Source of the DNA: Schlesneria paludicola DSM 18645
Lineage (GTDB): Bacteria > Planctomycetota > Planctomycetia > Planctomycetales > Planctomycetaceae
NCBI GenBank assembly: GCA_945876035.1
Contig: CAMCMU010000041.1
Location: forward strand, 1 to 45,063
Direction: 5' to 3'
DNA length: 45,063 nucleotides
Part shown: positions 35,016-44,857 of the stretch, piece after piece
Numbering within the stretch: the stretch's first letter is position 1
How the letters are laid out: each line of letters starts with the position of its first letter
Position numbers and translations under genes: made by a program
Notes under the pieces: generated by a model
Database searches by the model: none
Told to the model about the DNA's origin: nothing
Seen by the model: only the letters and a program-made list of their open reading frames with translations

Positions 35016-37457
35016 CTAAAGCTTGTCTGGATCCAAACTTTCGAGCTGTCGAGGAACCTCGCGGATCTTCGTCACGGGGAGAACGATTCGAACAAACGTG
35101 AATTCGCGATTCGGTGTTACGTCTTGAGACGGTTCCTTGCTCGCGGAAATCTGAACGGAACTTGCCGCCCCCTTCAAGCGACCGAAAAGAATCGCTCGGT
35201 TGAGCTTCAAGAGGTGCGATAAATCTTCGTCGGATAACAATCGGTTTGTTAGACCGGTATATTTCGTCCCTCCGGATTCTTCGTGAAACGTCAACGCTCG
35301 AGCCAAGTCTTGAGCATTTAACGACAGCGGATCGTAAGTCGTTTGCCGGTGGCTCAAATTTTCCAGGTTAGAATCTGCCTGCCGTATTGCAACCGTGACT
35401 TGGCCAATCAGGAACGACCGCAGATCCCGTTGGAAAACGTTGGGTTGCTCGACACGCCAGAGTTGACGTGATGCTAGAGAGATGGTCGCGGGATCGTCCC
35501 GACTCTTGCTTTGCCGGTACACTCGATTGCCGTAGGCCAGAAACCAATCCTCAATCGTCCCCGGTAAACGATGCGTCAGCGTTCCAGTTAATCGGCCGGA
35601 AAGGGATCCGACAAGTTCGCTGGAGACAAGTGATGTCGCGGATCCTGTTTCCTCCGTCAGGAGCGATTTTGAGGACCATTGAACAACCGGTAGCTCGTTC
35701 AGCTGATGCTCTGGCGATTGCGAATAATGACTCCGGCCCATTTCGATTCCGGAGGTGCGATAAATGCCACCAAAAGCGGATTCGGCAACTCCCGACCAGC
35801 TCGACCGATTTTTTCCGGGCGATGACTCCCTGAGGGAATGAGACTTGGACAATGATGTGCTCATTTGAACCGTCGACAGCGAAATCGTTTGCGGGCTGTA
35901 GATGTTTGTCCATAGTTTCGTCCGGATGGCCGAACTTTTGGCATCAATATTGATCAGCTGAAACTGATTCACTCGTTGTGTTGTTCCATTCCAAAGCGAG
36001 GCACCGTATGCGGTGAACACGGCTGCCCCGGCGATCCACAAAGGAAAGGTGATCCATGTTGCGTGAGGCCGCCGCAATATCACGTGAACCAACAGATAGT
36101 CCATCGGACCAATGGCTAAGAGAAGCAAGCCCATCACTCCCATCGCTAACCATAGTGAGGATCGCGTCACACCTTTGAACTCGTCCTGAATGGCGTGAAG
36201 TTGAGTGCCGATATCGGTGATGCCTGTGGAACTGAGTTGCGCGCGTTTGGTGTTTCTGTCATTCCGGATTTCTCCGGATGATGTCACGTCATTGAGCAAC
36301 GTACGACCGAGCGAATCAACGGCGCTCCACTCACTGAGCGGTGGTCGGGTCAGATCCAGAGAAATCATTGTCACGGACCCGAAGCCATAGGGTAAACGCA
36401 GCACAATCGCGTTATCTCGGTCCCCGACAAGGACGACTCCTTCCTCCGCACGAACGGCTGGAATCGGTTTTCTCCCCTGTATCGGAATTCGAATATTGCG
36501 GCCCGCATATTTTTCCAGCAACGAAAGCTCGTGGACAATCATCGGCTCATCATCAATCGTCATGGGCACCCAGCTCGAAAGCGGTCCGAGCATCTTCCTC
36601 GCGTCTTCCGGATTTGACGGCAGAGAAATCACAACGCGCCCTCCCTGAACAATCCAATCACGCAAAGCAGCGGACTGGGCAGAGCTGGGGGCCTTCGATC
36701 CGGCAAAGACCAGCAAGGACACACCATCGTAACCCAGAGCATCAACAGGGAGTTCCTCAACCTCTGTCTCCACGACAGACATAGAGTCCTCATGGGGAGT
36801 CGTCGTCGATCCATTCTCTTCGGCTACCATCAGGCTGGAGGCCATTTCACGAACGGGGAAACCACGTGGGTTGCCAATCGTGACGACCAGGCGTGTTCCC
36901 GCCTTAAGAAGTTTTGGCCGGGATGATGCATCAACCGTCGTTGAGTTCCATTGAATCACCGGTTCTGAAGAATCCTCCGCGGTGACATGGACCTCAATTT
37001 CTGGATCGAACCAGTATTTCGTCGAGGCTTCTGATCCGGCAAACCGCCGCACCGGTCGGCCCAGTTTGCAATAGCCACGAAGGGTCTTGGTTGTCGCGTC
37101 AGTTTCAGAAGCGGACTCGGAAAATGAAACGACCGGTGAAAGATACGTCACCCGATGCCCATCGGGATCGGGTGACGTCACGTGTAATTGCAATGAACCC
37201 TGTTGGAGGTGACTCAGCTCGACGACAATTGGAGCCCATCGGCCGGCAAAGCAGGCACCGTTCCAGCCAAGTTTTATCTTCGGCGGCCCTGCCTGGGAAA
37301 TCGATGCCGCGAGAGGAAGCAGAATAATTACTATCGCCCAAGCCGCAATTTGCCCAGACAACGGGGATCGACGTTTTCGTTTCAGAAAACACCACCGCTC
37401 AGTGTTTTCTCGAACCTGCGGATTGCGAAAACACCCGCACGAATTTGTTCTTGTCAT
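35016..37457 (-). CDS. Large membrane protein partnered with the ABC ATPase
   Basis: About 813 residues. A signal-anchor helix lies near residues 36-56 (AAWAIVIILLPLAASISQA). A long extracytoplasmic region with a DUF4350/GATase-like segment (YDGVSLLVFAGSKAPSS, LRDWIVQGGRVVISL) follows. Two helices (SSLWLAMGVMGLLLLAIGP, ATWITFPLWIAGAAVFTAYG) enclose the GPMDYLLVHVILRRPHATW motif common to a family of uncharacterised membrane proteins. The C-terminal region is soluble. The start is uncertain between the ATG at 37457 and a GTG at 37484. Being just upstream of the ATPase on the same strand, it may be a component of the same gliding- or export-type complex. A separate ABC-2 permease is not present next to it. 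Confidence 0.7.
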   Translation of the reverse strand: MTRTNSCGCFRNPQVRENTERWCFLKRKRRSPLSGQIAAWAIVIILLPLAASISQAGPPKIKLGWNGACFAGRWAPIVVELSHLQQGSLQLHVTSPDPDGHRVTYLSPVVSFSESASETDATTKTLRGYCKLGRPVRRFAGSEASTKYWFDPEIEVHVTAEDSSEPVIQWNSTTVDASSRPKLLKAGTRLVVTIGNPRGFPVREMASSLMVAEENGSTTTPHEDSMSVVETEVEELPVDALGYDGVSLLVFAGSKAPSSAQSAALRDWIVQGGRVVISLPSNPEDARKMLGPLSSWVPMTIDDEPMIVHELSLLEKYAGRNIRIPIQGRKPIPAVRAEEGVVLVGDRDNAIVLRLPYGFGSVTMISLDLTRPPLSEWSAVDSLGRTLLNDVTSSGEIRNDRNTKRAQLSSTGITDIGTQLHAIQDEFKGVTRSSLWLAMGVMGLLLLAIGPMDYLLVHVILRRPHATWITFPLWIAGAAVFTAYGASLWNGTTQRVNQFQLINIDAKSSAIRTKLWTNIYSPQTISLSTVQMSTSLSKSHSLRESSPGKNRSSWSGVAESAFGGIYRTSGIEMGRSHYSQSPEHQLNELPVVQWSSKSLLTEETGSATSLVSSELVGSLSGRLTGTLTHRLPGTIEDWFLAYGNRVYRQSKSRDDPATISLASRQLWRVEQPNVFQRDLRSFLIGQVTVAIRQADSNLENLSHRQTTYDPLSLNAQDLARALTFHEESGGTKYTGLTNRLLSDEDLSHLLKLNRAILFGRLKGAASSVQISASKEPSQDVTPNREFTFVRIVLPVTKIREVPRQLESLDPDKL

Positions 37458-37831
37458 TTTGTCGACCCAATTGCACACCGCCACTCAGACTCCAAGAAAA
37501 ATATAGGTCCAAGGGAATGACAGGACCAAGTAAATTTCTCAACGGGCTGACCATCATACGCGAGAACGTCTTCAATCGTGAGTACCCTGAGCAATTTTTT
37601 GTGCTTGAATGAAAACGATTCCTGTTAATAACGGAGAGACTCTCGCGCAATTTTCATAACGTCGCGTTTTTTTTTGCAAACAAAATTCCATGTTGAGCGG
37701 CATCGGTTCGCAGGGGAAGCAGTGTTGTTTTTGGGGGCGGTTCACCATCTTTGGGACCGACAAACATCTTGGACTGGTCGTAGGATTTGTGACGCATCAC
37801 CTCGTTTTTTAACGCACGGCATCGCCATGAA
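37458..37831. other. Intergenic region, nothing recognised
   Basis: Separates two minus-strand genes. It holds a run of nine T's near 37667-37676 on the plus strand and no coding frame of note. The promoter of the membrane protein gene is expected at its left side, but no clear hexamers were found. Confidence 0.4.
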
Positions 37832-38971
37832 TTACCGCAGGCTTAGGGAAGATCGTGCCTCTCGGGCAATTCGCTCGGCATCAGCCGGATCCTCCGCGAG
37901 AGTTGTAATGTGCCCCATTTTCCGTCCACGTCGCGGCTCGCGTTTACCATAGAGATGCAGTTTGACTTGGGGGTTTTGCATCAGCCTCGACCAGTTCGGT
38001 TTGCAAGGCTCCCACAAATCACCGAGCAGATTGGCCATCGCGCTGGGTGACCGTTGCTCGGTCGAACCGAGTGGGAGACCACAGATGGCCCTTACCTGTT
38101 GCTCGAATTGGCATGTCACGTGTGCATCAATCGTCAGGTGTCCCGAATTGTGTGGCCGCGGAGCCGTCTCGTTGATCAGCAGTTGTCCCTCTTTCGTCAC
38201 AAAAAATTCGACACACAGTACGCCGATGACATCCAGTTTCTGCAACACGTTGCGGGTAATCTCAACGGCTTCGCGTGCGATCGACGCGGTCACGCGTGCG
38301 GGGCAGACAGACACGTCAAGAATATGCTGTCGATGTGAGTTGCCAATAGGCCCATAACTCGCAAAATCGCCTCCGAGACTGCGTGCGGCGACCACGGAGA
38401 CTTCACAATCAAAGTCGATGAGTTTTTCCAATATCGCATCGGCAACGCCTAGCTTTGTCCATGCTGCGGAGGCCTCGTCAATCGATCTGATGACGGTTTG
38501 CCCCTTTCCGTCATACCCCCAGTCTGCCGTTTTGAGGACAGCCGGCAGGCCGAGTTCCTTCAATCCATCAAGTAATTGCCAGACATTCTCTACAGCCAGA
38601 AACGGGGTCACGGGGAGTCCCGCATCTCGCAGATACTTTTTCTCTCGTCCGCGATTTTGAGACGTAAAAAGAACAGAGCCGGCCGGCCGGACAGGTGCGA
38701 ATCGCTCGCAAACGGATGTCGTCTCCGCGGGAACATTCTCGAATTCAAATGTCACAACCGAAACAGTTCTAGCGAATTCGGCAACCCGTTCGAGATCGCG
38801 ATAGTCCGCCCGTACCTCCCAATCAGCGACTTGTCCTGTGGGTGTGTCATCGTCCGGCGAAAGAACGTGAACGCGATAACCCAGTCGCCTTGCTGCAATG
38901 GCAAACATCCGACCAAGTTGGCCGCTGCCAAGCACGCCCAACGTCGCTCCCGGAAAAATAACAGATGTCAC
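37832..38971 (-). CDS. purK: 5-(carboxyamino)imidazole ribonucleotide synthase
   Basis: PurK carboxylates aminoimidazole ribonucleotide with ATP and bicarbonate to give N5-CAIR in purine biosynthesis. The 379-residue ATP-grasp protein shows the N-terminal [12 protein letters not shown] motif (11-22), VTFEFENVP (72-80), the ATP-grasp [12 protein letters not shown] segment (146-157) and the C-terminal [16 protein letters not shown] with metal-binding residues. The start ATG overlaps the purE stop by four bases (ATGA), so the genes are translationally coupled. Length is typical (355-390). Confidence 0.96.
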   Translation of the reverse strand: MTSVIFPGATLGVLGSGQLGRMFAIAARRLGYRVHVLSPDDDTPTGQVADWEVRADYRDLERVAEFARTVSVVTFEFENVPAETTSVCERFAPVRPAGSVLFTSQNRGREKKYLRDAGLPVTPFLAVENVWQLLDGLKELGLPAVLKTADWGYDGKGQTVIRSIDEASAAWTKLGVADAILEKLIDFDCEVSVVAARSLGGDFASYGPIGNSHRQHILDVSVCPARVTASIAREAVEITRNVLQKLDVIGVLCVEFFVTKEGQLLINETAPRPHNSGHLTIDAHVTCQFEQQVRAICGLPLGSTEQRSPSAMANLLGDLWEPCKPNWSRLMQNPQVKLHLYGKREPRRGRKMGHITTLAEDPADAERIAREARSSLSLR

Positions 38972-39468
38972 GGGAGCGATTCCCCCAACACTTGGGATTC
39001 TTGACGTTGCTGGAAATCGTGCAACTTCGTTCGTAATTCTAAACGTGTTGTGGCAAGGACACGTACCGCGAGCAATCCCGCGTTCTTCGCTCCCGCTTCA
39101 CCGATCGCGAGCGTTCCGACAGGAATTCCGCCGGGCATCTGGACAATTGACAGCAACGAGTCCAATCCGCTGAGTGTTTTGCTTTGCACGGGAACGCCAA
39201 AAACGGGCAACAGAGTTTGAGATGCCACCATGCCTGGCAGGTGGGCGGCTCCGCCCGCTCCCGCAACAATCACCTGCAATCCACGACTCTCCGCGGTTCG
39301 TGCATACTCATTCATTAGGGATGGCGTGCGGTGAGCGGACACAATCCGACATTCGTAAGGCACGGAGAACTCCGCCAAGATGTCGACCGTGTGACGCATC
39401 GTCTCCCAGTCGGATCTGCTGCCCATGATGACCCCCACAAGGGGTAATGGTGTTGGTTGCTCAGGCAT
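38968..39468 (-). CDS. purE: N5-carboxyaminoimidazole ribonucleotide mutase
   Basis: Class I PurE moves the carboxylate of N5-CAIR to give CAIR, the step after PurK. The 166-residue protein carries GSRSD (16-20), SAHRTP (44-49) and [10 protein letters not shown] (70-79), the active-site loops of the octameric enzyme. The ATG at 39468 gives the typical length of about 160-170. A TTG 48 bases upstream is in frame but adds unrelated residues. First gene of a two-gene purEK operon. A promoter candidate lies 58-85 bases upstream of the ATG. Confidence 0.96.
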   Translation of the reverse strand: MPEQPTPLPLVGVIMGSRSDWETMRHTVDILAEFSVPYECRIVSAHRTPSLMNEYARTAESRGLQVIVAGAGGAAHLPGMVASQTLLPVFGVPVQSKTLSGLDSLLSIVQMPGGIPVGTLAIGEAGAKNAGLLAVRVLATTRLELRTKLHDFQQRQESQVLGESLP

Positions 39469-39525
39469 GCTTGTCCGTGGCTGGTTTGCGAGTCTGTGAC
39501 AAATCTTGAAATTCAAACGCTCCTC

Positions 39526-39553
39526 ATCATATTCTCACACAAACGGCATCCAA
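39526..39553 (-). promoter_or_regulatory. Candidate promoter of purEK
   Basis: Read on the minus strand, TTGGAT (39548-39553) and TATGAT (39526-39531) are separated by 16 bases. This gives a start near 39519 and a leader of about 50 bases before purE. The -35 is imperfect. No PurR-like palindrome is visible. Confidence 0.4.
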
Positions 39554-39828
39554 TCAAGCGATCCGGAATTCCGGTCAAGATGCGGAAGCACTTTTTTCTG
39601 TGCGTATGCGTGATGCAGACGAAACCTCTTGGACGCGGTTGTGGGGATGTCACACGATTCCCTGAATTTGTCGGCGATTTTGCAAAGCTGTCACGATTAC
39701 GGGAATTTCCGCGAAGCAAACCGCGTTGGTTGCTTTGTGAGATGGCTTGACTGCCGTTGCTGAAAATGGCGTTTTCCATTACGGTCACAAGAGGTTATCG
39801 GGAATAGAATTTTCGAAAGGAGTCGAAG

Positions 39829-41247
39829 ATGGAATTGTGTCGCCGTACCAACACCGTGGTTTCCATCGCGTTCTTGGTCTCGGTGGTAGGACACTATGCG
39901 GTTTACCGGCATTTCGAGGCGAAGGTTTTGAGCCTTGTTGAGTGCTCGCGAACCGACGGACGAGTGGATGGCACAGAGTTGATGCTCCCCCGTCCTCTTG
40001 AGGATTGTCCGCCGGAAATTCCTCGATTTCTCAGTGAAGTCGATCCAATTCAAATTGTGCAACAGTTGCTCGAAGAGCCAAATTCGAAGTCGTCGTTGCT
40101 CGCCCAGTCATCATCGCAAGCCGTTCCCAACCCGCTTGAGCCAGCAACTCCCTCAGAAACTCCACCGTTGATCGATCAGGCCAAAACCGACGCTGGCACG
40201 CCTGACACTCATGCTGTTCGTCGAGTCATCGAGGAGGAATTGGCCGGATCTTCTGGGGAAGAAAAGGAAATCTGGTACGACGAGATGAAGTCGCTACCGG
40301 CGGGTGTTGTTCGAGACTTATTGCAGGTTCGCAAGCAATTGCGGGCCTTGCCACGCGCATTGCATCAAGCGGATGCTCCCCTAAAAAAGGTCGCTCCATT
40401 TGTCATGCGGAAAGCGGAGATTCCCGCCGAATCGGTGTCGCAGATGCGTCGTCAGCAATTTACGGACTGGACATCCACGACGTTCGCCTTGGAGCAGGCC
40501 ATCACGTTGTCCCGTCACAATATCGCAAATGGATTGACACCCGGTTACAAGCAAATTCGCCGTCAGTTTGTTGATGCATACCAGACTCCCGAAGAGAACG
40601 TCGGACGTTCGTCCGGCGGGACACTCGATGAATCGGGCTTTCATTCTCAAGCCACAGACGTCCAGGCTGACGGATGTCGACTCACGCTGCCGGTTTTGGA
40701 TGTCCGGCAGGGGATTTTGCTGAAAACAGGTCGTGCACTGGATCTGGCGATCGAGGGTCATGGCTTTTTTGCTGTTGTTGCGGATGGCCAGCGGCTGTGG
40801 ACACGTTGTGGCAGTCTGACGATCGATTCGCAACGTCGCCTGACCCTTTCCGTGGATGGATCGATGGTTTTGCAGCCCCCGATAGTAATCCCCGAGGACA
40901 CCCAAGAAATTCAAATTTCCGCTCAAGGAGAGGTTCTCGTATTGCGATTCCCGCAGAACGATCCCCAATTGCTCGGCCGCTTGATTCTGGCACGATTCGC
41001 GTGCCCCGAGCGACTGCGTCCCGTCGGAAAAACATTGCTCAACGCCACTTCGGATTCGGGAGTGGCCGACATCGGTCCGGCAGAGGTCGGAGGACGGGGT
41101 GCCATTCATCAGGGATTCGTCGAGCAATCCAACGTCGATGTTAAGTCCGAGTTAGCCGACATTGAACGGATTGAATCACTGCTCAACTCGCTGCCGACTC
41201 AGACACGTCCCGTGACGGCGAGCGGCGCGGCAAACGATTCTCGATAA
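39829..41247 (+). CDS. FlgG-like flagellar rod/hook protein with long N-terminal extension
   Basis: A 472-residue protein. Residues about 215-455 match the flagellar basal-body rod family (FlgF/FlgG). They include LSRHNIANGLTPGYKQIRRQ (the ANxxTPGYK rod motif), then QGILLKTGRALDLAIEGHGF, then LWTRCGSLTIDSQRRL. The C-terminal VEQSNVDVKSELADIERIES resembles the family SNVd-v-Em helix. Residues 1-210 are extra: an N-terminal membrane anchor or signal (TVVSIAFLVSVVGHYAVY, 9-26) and a low-complexity, Pro/Ser/Glu-rich stretch. Canonical FlgG is about 260 residues. AAAGGAG precedes the ATG, a near-perfect ribosome binding site. No other flagellar genes are adjacent. Confidence 0.85.
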   Translation: MELCRRTNTVVSIAFLVSVVGHYAVYRHFEAKVLSLVECSRTDGRVDGTELMLPRPLEDCPPEIPRFLSEVDPIQIVQQLLEEPNSKSSLLAQSSSQAVPNPLEPATPSETPPLIDQAKTDAGTPDTHAVRRVIEEELAGSSGEEKEIWYDEMKSLPAGVVRDLLQVRKQLRALPRALHQADAPLKKVAPFVMRKAEIPAESVSQMRRQQFTDWTSTTFALEQAITLSRHNIANGLTPGYKQIRRQFVDAYQTPEENVGRSSGGTLDESGFHSQATDVQADGCRLTLPVLDVRQGILLKTGRALDLAIEGHGFFAVVADGQRLWTRCGSLTIDSQRRLTLSVDGSMVLQPPIVIPEDTQEIQISAQGEVLVLRFPQNDPQLLGRLILARFACPERLRPVGKTLLNATSDSGVADIGPAEVGGRGAIHQGFVEQSNVDVKSELADIERIESLLNSLPTQTRPVTASGAANDSR

Positions 41248-41720
41248 ATCCGTCGATAACCCGCCGAGAGACTCTAGCGACGCTGGTTCGCGGCTTGGAA
41301 CAATGCCTTCGAAATTGATACCACTCCCCCAAAGGCTGGAACAGACACGTCACACTGCCAATCGCTGACACGGAGACATGTCGCCGCGCCTGAACGACCC
41401 GATTCGACATTCTTCGGTGCAGGATTACGTCGGCAGAATCTGCCGATGATTCTCCCCCAGAGTCTTTAATATTAAAAAAATGTTTGATCGGACGGAAAAT
41501 GAGGCAAGTCTGATTGACCGATTTTGCGTCATGGCTATACTCCGCCGCTCAGTGACCGGAGTTCCACTCTGGATCGATATCGGATCGACATTTCTCGTCT
41601 TAACTCCTACCGGCAACCCATCGCTTATTTGGATGAGCAAACCTGTTGACTCGGAAAATCCAGCGTCAGTTCTGCCATCTCAACGATTGTTGCGATTTAT
41701 GAAGAAAGAGAAGGTCAAGG
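41248..41720. other. Intergenic region with small hairpin and promoter
   Basis: A short perfect hairpin, CGGCAG-AAT-CTGCCG, lies at 41431-41445. It is followed by an A-rich tract at 41464-41481 and the promoter candidate at 41514-41541. A frame from 41480 overlaps the downstream gene out of register and is not called. Confidence 0.45.
41514..41541 (+). promoter_or_regulatory. Candidate promoter upstream of the carboxypeptidase-regulatory-like gene
   Basis: TTGACC (41514-41519) and TATACT (41536-41541) are separated by 16 bases. The predicted start is near 41548, leaving a leader of about 170 bases. Confidence 0.5.
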
Positions 41721-42263
41721 ATGAATGGATTTCGTTTCATGAAGGGCGTGGTCGTAAGCCTCGCTACCTTCGGCGTGGTCTGTCCGCAAACACAGCTGCT
41801 GGCTGAAGGGTCGCAGGCGGCAATACGCTCGTCGGCAAAAGCCTCCGAAGGGAAGGCAACGGCAGACGTGCTTCTGACGCGTGGCGGCACGCTTTCCGGA
41901 CGCGTTGTCGATCATACCGGCAAGGCGATTGAAGGGGCACAGGTCACCGTTCGGAACGGGAAAAAAGAAATTACCAAAACACGGACTGACAAAGAAGGTG
42001 TGTATTCTTTCAAAAACATTAAAAGTGGCGTTTACGAAATTCATTCCAGTAATACCGTAGGAACGTTTCGCGTCTGGACGGATCAGACGGCACCACCGGC
42101 AACGAAGGAATACGCGTTGTTGGTCATGGGTGAAAATGGCGCTCGCGGTCAATTCGGGGCCGTCGATCCAACATTAGTTCTCCTGACCGGTGGAATCATC
42201 GCGAGCGTAGTTCTAGGCGCGATCACACTGGATCAAGTGAATAAGATTCCGACATCTCCTTGA
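41721..42263 (+). CDS. Secreted carboxypeptidase-regulatory-like domain protein
   Basis: A 180-residue protein. Signal peptide 1-29 (FMKGVVVSLATFGVVC). A CarboxypepD_reg/CNA-B-type beta-sandwich covers about 55-120: TLSGRVVDHTGKAIEGAQVT, then TRTDKEGVYSFKNIKSGVYE. A C-terminal hydrophobic helix (TLVLLTGGIIASVVLGAITL) may anchor it. Such small proteins are common and unassigned in planctomycetes, probably structural or adhesive at the cell surface. AAGG lies directly upstream of the ATG. Transcription ends at the intrinsic terminator 50 bases downstream. Confidence 0.85.
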   Translation: MNGFRFMKGVVVSLATFGVVCPQTQLLAEGSQAAIRSSAKASEGKATADVLLTRGGTLSGRVVDHTGKAIEGAQVTVRNGKKEITKTRTDKEGVYSFKNIKSGVYEIHSSNTVGTFRVWTDQTAPPATKEYALLVMGENGARGQFGAVDPTLVLLTGGIIASVVLGAITLDQVNKIPTSP

Positions 42264-42281
42264 GGCCGTTTGTTCAATCCA

Positions 42282-42351
42282 CATGAAAGTCGTCTCCCCC
42301 ACGCTTTCATGCCGACAGTGAGTCCGTTGCGGATTTGCTGTCGGTTTTTTT
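42282..42351 (+). terminator. Double hairpin with T-run: intrinsic terminator
   Basis: The first hairpin pairs CATGAAAG (42282-42289) with CTTTCATG (42304-42311). The second, starting at the next base, pairs CCGACAG (42312-42318) with CTGTCGG (42338-42344). It contains an inner TCCG/CGGA stem and is followed by seven T's (42345-42351). This is the clearest rho-independent terminator in the window. Confidence 0.85.
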
Positions 42352-43522
42352 CGTTGATCGCCCTTCTGAAAATCTAAGGGCATGTTCTGCAACATCGGTT
42401 GCAATCCAGGGCCTTCCAAAAGCACACGGGCTCTCTTGCCGTTTCCCGCGGAGATTCCTCTGCCAGATCAGTAAACGCCGTTGCTGGAATTCATTCAGAA
42501 TCGTTAGCCATGCCCTGCGTCGACGAGAATAGACTTGGCTGCGTTGTGTCCTGCTGTACCGGTCACAGATCCCGGGATGCGTTTTCGAACCGCACAATGA
42601 CCGCTCGTTGATCGCCGTTTTTTCAGCCGACCACGCAGGATACGGGCGACGTGACAGCAACGGGGGTAAGCATCATTTTTACCTGACGGATGCTTGTGGT
42701 CGTGATCCGCGTTTTTTGCTTAACGTCTACCGCCGTGTCCAGTCGTGGCCTGGATCCCCGTTTTCGACGTTCGGGTACCTGTATTCCTATCGCAAGAACG
42801 ATCGATTCAACGACTGACTCCCGCAAGTCTCTCCCCGAGGACGTTATTGATTGGAGCGAAGCGAACCCACAGATCTGATGATGTGAGTTCCCCGCGTCAG
42901 CCATTCCGGCATGAGCGGGGTCCCGAGCATCGGCCGCGTAAGCGAAAATGCCTGATCATGAATTGCCCCACGCCCGATTATCGTCGAGCAGGCTTGGGGC
43001 AATTCATGACCTTCAACTCAACCACAAAATTGAGACGCCGACAAATTTCAGCGTTTGACTTTCGGCCGCGTGATACGCCTTGCTGCCCCCAGAGGGCCTG
43101 ATGCGTTCCCTGTTATTGCGGAATTTGGCCGGAACAGCCGCTGCCTCCACGATCGCAATCCGCTTCGCGGGGACTGCAGGCTCAACAATCATGCGAGCGT
43201 GAAGTCGGTTTCCTCCCCCGCACGACAACACCGCAGCCCAGGCCGTTGTCGATGAGGAGACTTTCGCCGGCTGGCTCGGTTTGAATCCGTTCGTCCTGAT
43301 GTCGTAAAACCATTCGCTCACGGACGCACTCATCACCGCCATGCCTTCGGACCATGAGTTTCTCCGACGGATCATCGATGAAACACGTTCTGTGTCTGAT
43401 TCGATGTCTTGCCGACACTGAGCGTTGGCGGTTGTGTTCGGAATCGTTATGTTCGGTGAGATGTTCGAAACGCAGGGGACAACCTTTTTTCAAGCCCCTT
43501 TTTTAGCAGGACAAACAGACTC
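42352..43522. other. Long gene-free stretch with inverted repeats
   Basis: Nearly 1.2 kb without a supportable gene. The frames present are short, compete on both strands, and include translations such as SRGLDPRFR, often produced by repetitive noncoding DNA. Besides the large palindrome at 42957-43008 there is a CCCCGC/GCGGGG pair near 42890-42921. No tRNA or known RNA gene was recognised. Confidence 0.45.
42957..43008. repeat. Long inverted repeat, 14-bp perfect arms
   Basis: CATGAATTGCCCCA (42957-42970) is the exact reverse complement of 42995-43008. One further base pair lies outside, and GCC/GGC (42972-42974 with 42991-42993) inside after a mismatch. No T-run follows on either strand and no gene ends here, so it does not behave like an ordinary terminator. 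It might be a small structured RNA, a protein-binding site or a mobile repeat unit. Confidence 0.6.
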
Positions 43523-44773
43523 ATGACGGCCATTGCATTGGAATACGGTGCCAACGGACATTGGGAAGGCGATATTCCAGCCGAAAGATTACTCGTCCAC
43601 CATACGGGGCCGAGACCATTAAATGACGTGAAGACAGACATTCGCGCATGTCTCGAATCCCCCCTCGAATTCCCGGCTTTGCGGCGTGCAATCGTACCGG
43701 GCGATCAGGTCGTGGTGGCTCTCGACAGAAATATCCAATCGGCGGCAGAAATCGCCGCCGAAGTCTGTACTGAGCTTGTGTGTGGCGGAGTTTCCCCCAG
43801 CGATATTCTAATTATGCATCCGGCAGCGTTGCTGGGACCACGTCCCACCGATCCTCGTCGGTTACTGCCAGAATTCATCAATGAACATCTCGACATCCGA
43901 CAAAAAATCGGCTGGAAAATTCACGACCCTACCGCAAAAGATGCCATCGGCTATCTGGCGTCGTCCGCAGCAGGAGAACGAATTTATTTGGCGCGTGAGA
44001 TCTTGAACGCAGATTTTGTCATCCCCATTTCAGGATTGGGATACGATGCCGTTCAAGGCCGGCGTCATTTGATGAGTGCGTTCTACCCTGGATATTCCAG
44101 TACGGAGTCATTTGCCAAGTCACTGGGCGATGGGCACAGCGAACTGGGCCCAGATGACGAACGTCCACTGAGCCAATTGGTTCGGGAGTTGACTTGGTTG
44201 CTTGGGATTCAGTTTGCCGTCCAAGTGCTTCCATCATCGGGGCGAAGTGCCGCTGCCGCCGTGTTGGCCGGCCAACCGGATGCGGTGACACGTCATGGTC
44301 AAACGGTGCTCGATGACAATTGGGAAGTCATCTCCGATCAACGGGGCGAAACGGTATTTGTCTCGGTTCCGAACTCAAATGAAGAGCCCGCCAGTTGGGA
44401 GCACTTAGGTGCCGCTCTCGACGCCGCTCGCAACCTTGTTCAGAGCGAAGGCCGCATCATTGTACTCAGTGACCTGTCTGCTAAAACGTCGCCGGGGATC
44501 GACATCTTGCGTTCCAGCCGTTCTGCAAAAGCCTCCTTGAAGCCGTTGCGTCAAGAATCGCCGCCGGACTTGGTGGCTGCTTCCCAGATCGCCCGTGCCG
44601 CGGATTGGGCTTCCGTATATTTGCTCAGTCAACTGGATCCGCTCGTTGTCGAAGAATTATTCATGACTCCCTTGGGAAATGAGCGGGAGGCGACTCGCCT
44701 GATATCATGCTGCGACGGATGTATTGTATTTGATGGGGCTCAACATGTCTGGACGCGTCTTGTCGAGGAATAG
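43523..44773 (+). CDS. LarA-like (lactate racemase domain) protein
   Basis: A 416-residue protein resembling the nickel-dependent lactate racemase LarA superfamily. The N-terminal DIPAERLL, the IVPGDQVVVALDRNI stretch (about 57-71) and the helix-rich core match the first LarA domain. The residues that hold the nickel-pincer cofactor in LarA look altered. Where LarA has a THR motif there is IMHPAALLGPRP, and the GYSGGRK-like lysine loop is replaced by YPGYSSTES. It may therefore be a divergent epimerase or a non-nickel relative. AGGA lies upstream of the ATG at a long spacing of about 14 bases. Its stop is close to the start of an insertion sequence. Confidence 0.75.
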   Translation: MTAIALEYGANGHWEGDIPAERLLVHHTGPRPLNDVKTDIRACLESPLEFPALRRAIVPGDQVVVALDRNIQSAAEIAAEVCTELVCGGVSPSDILIMHPAALLGPRPTDPRRLLPEFINEHLDIRQKIGWKIHDPTAKDAIGYLASSAAGERIYLAREILNADFVIPISGLGYDAVQGRRHLMSAFYPGYSSTESFAKSLGDGHSELGPDDERPLSQLVRELTWLLGIQFAVQVLPSSGRSAAAAVLAGQPDAVTRHGQTVLDDNWEVISDQRGETVFVSVPNSNEEPASWEHLGAALDAARNLVQSEGRIIVLSDLSAKTSPGIDILRSSRSAKASLKPLRQESPPDLVAASQIARAADWASVYLLSQLDPLVVEELFMTPLGNEREATRLISCCDGCIVFDGAQHVWTRLVEE

Positions 44774-44857
44774 CATCCTGTTGAAAAATCCGGCGTTGGC
44801 TTGATGTGTGTGACAGGGCACTATGATCTGCGCGTTTGAGGGACTGAGGAGCAGGGA

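Noticed and set aside
41480-41806. 108-codon plus-strand frame upstream of the carboxypeptidase-regulatory-like gene
   Set aside because: It overlaps the better-supported gene out of frame and contains the promoter candidate.
43013-43493. Overlapping minus-strand frames of 100-120 codons
   Set aside because: They overlap each other in different frames, are Arg/Ala-rich and show no family motif or ribosome binding site.
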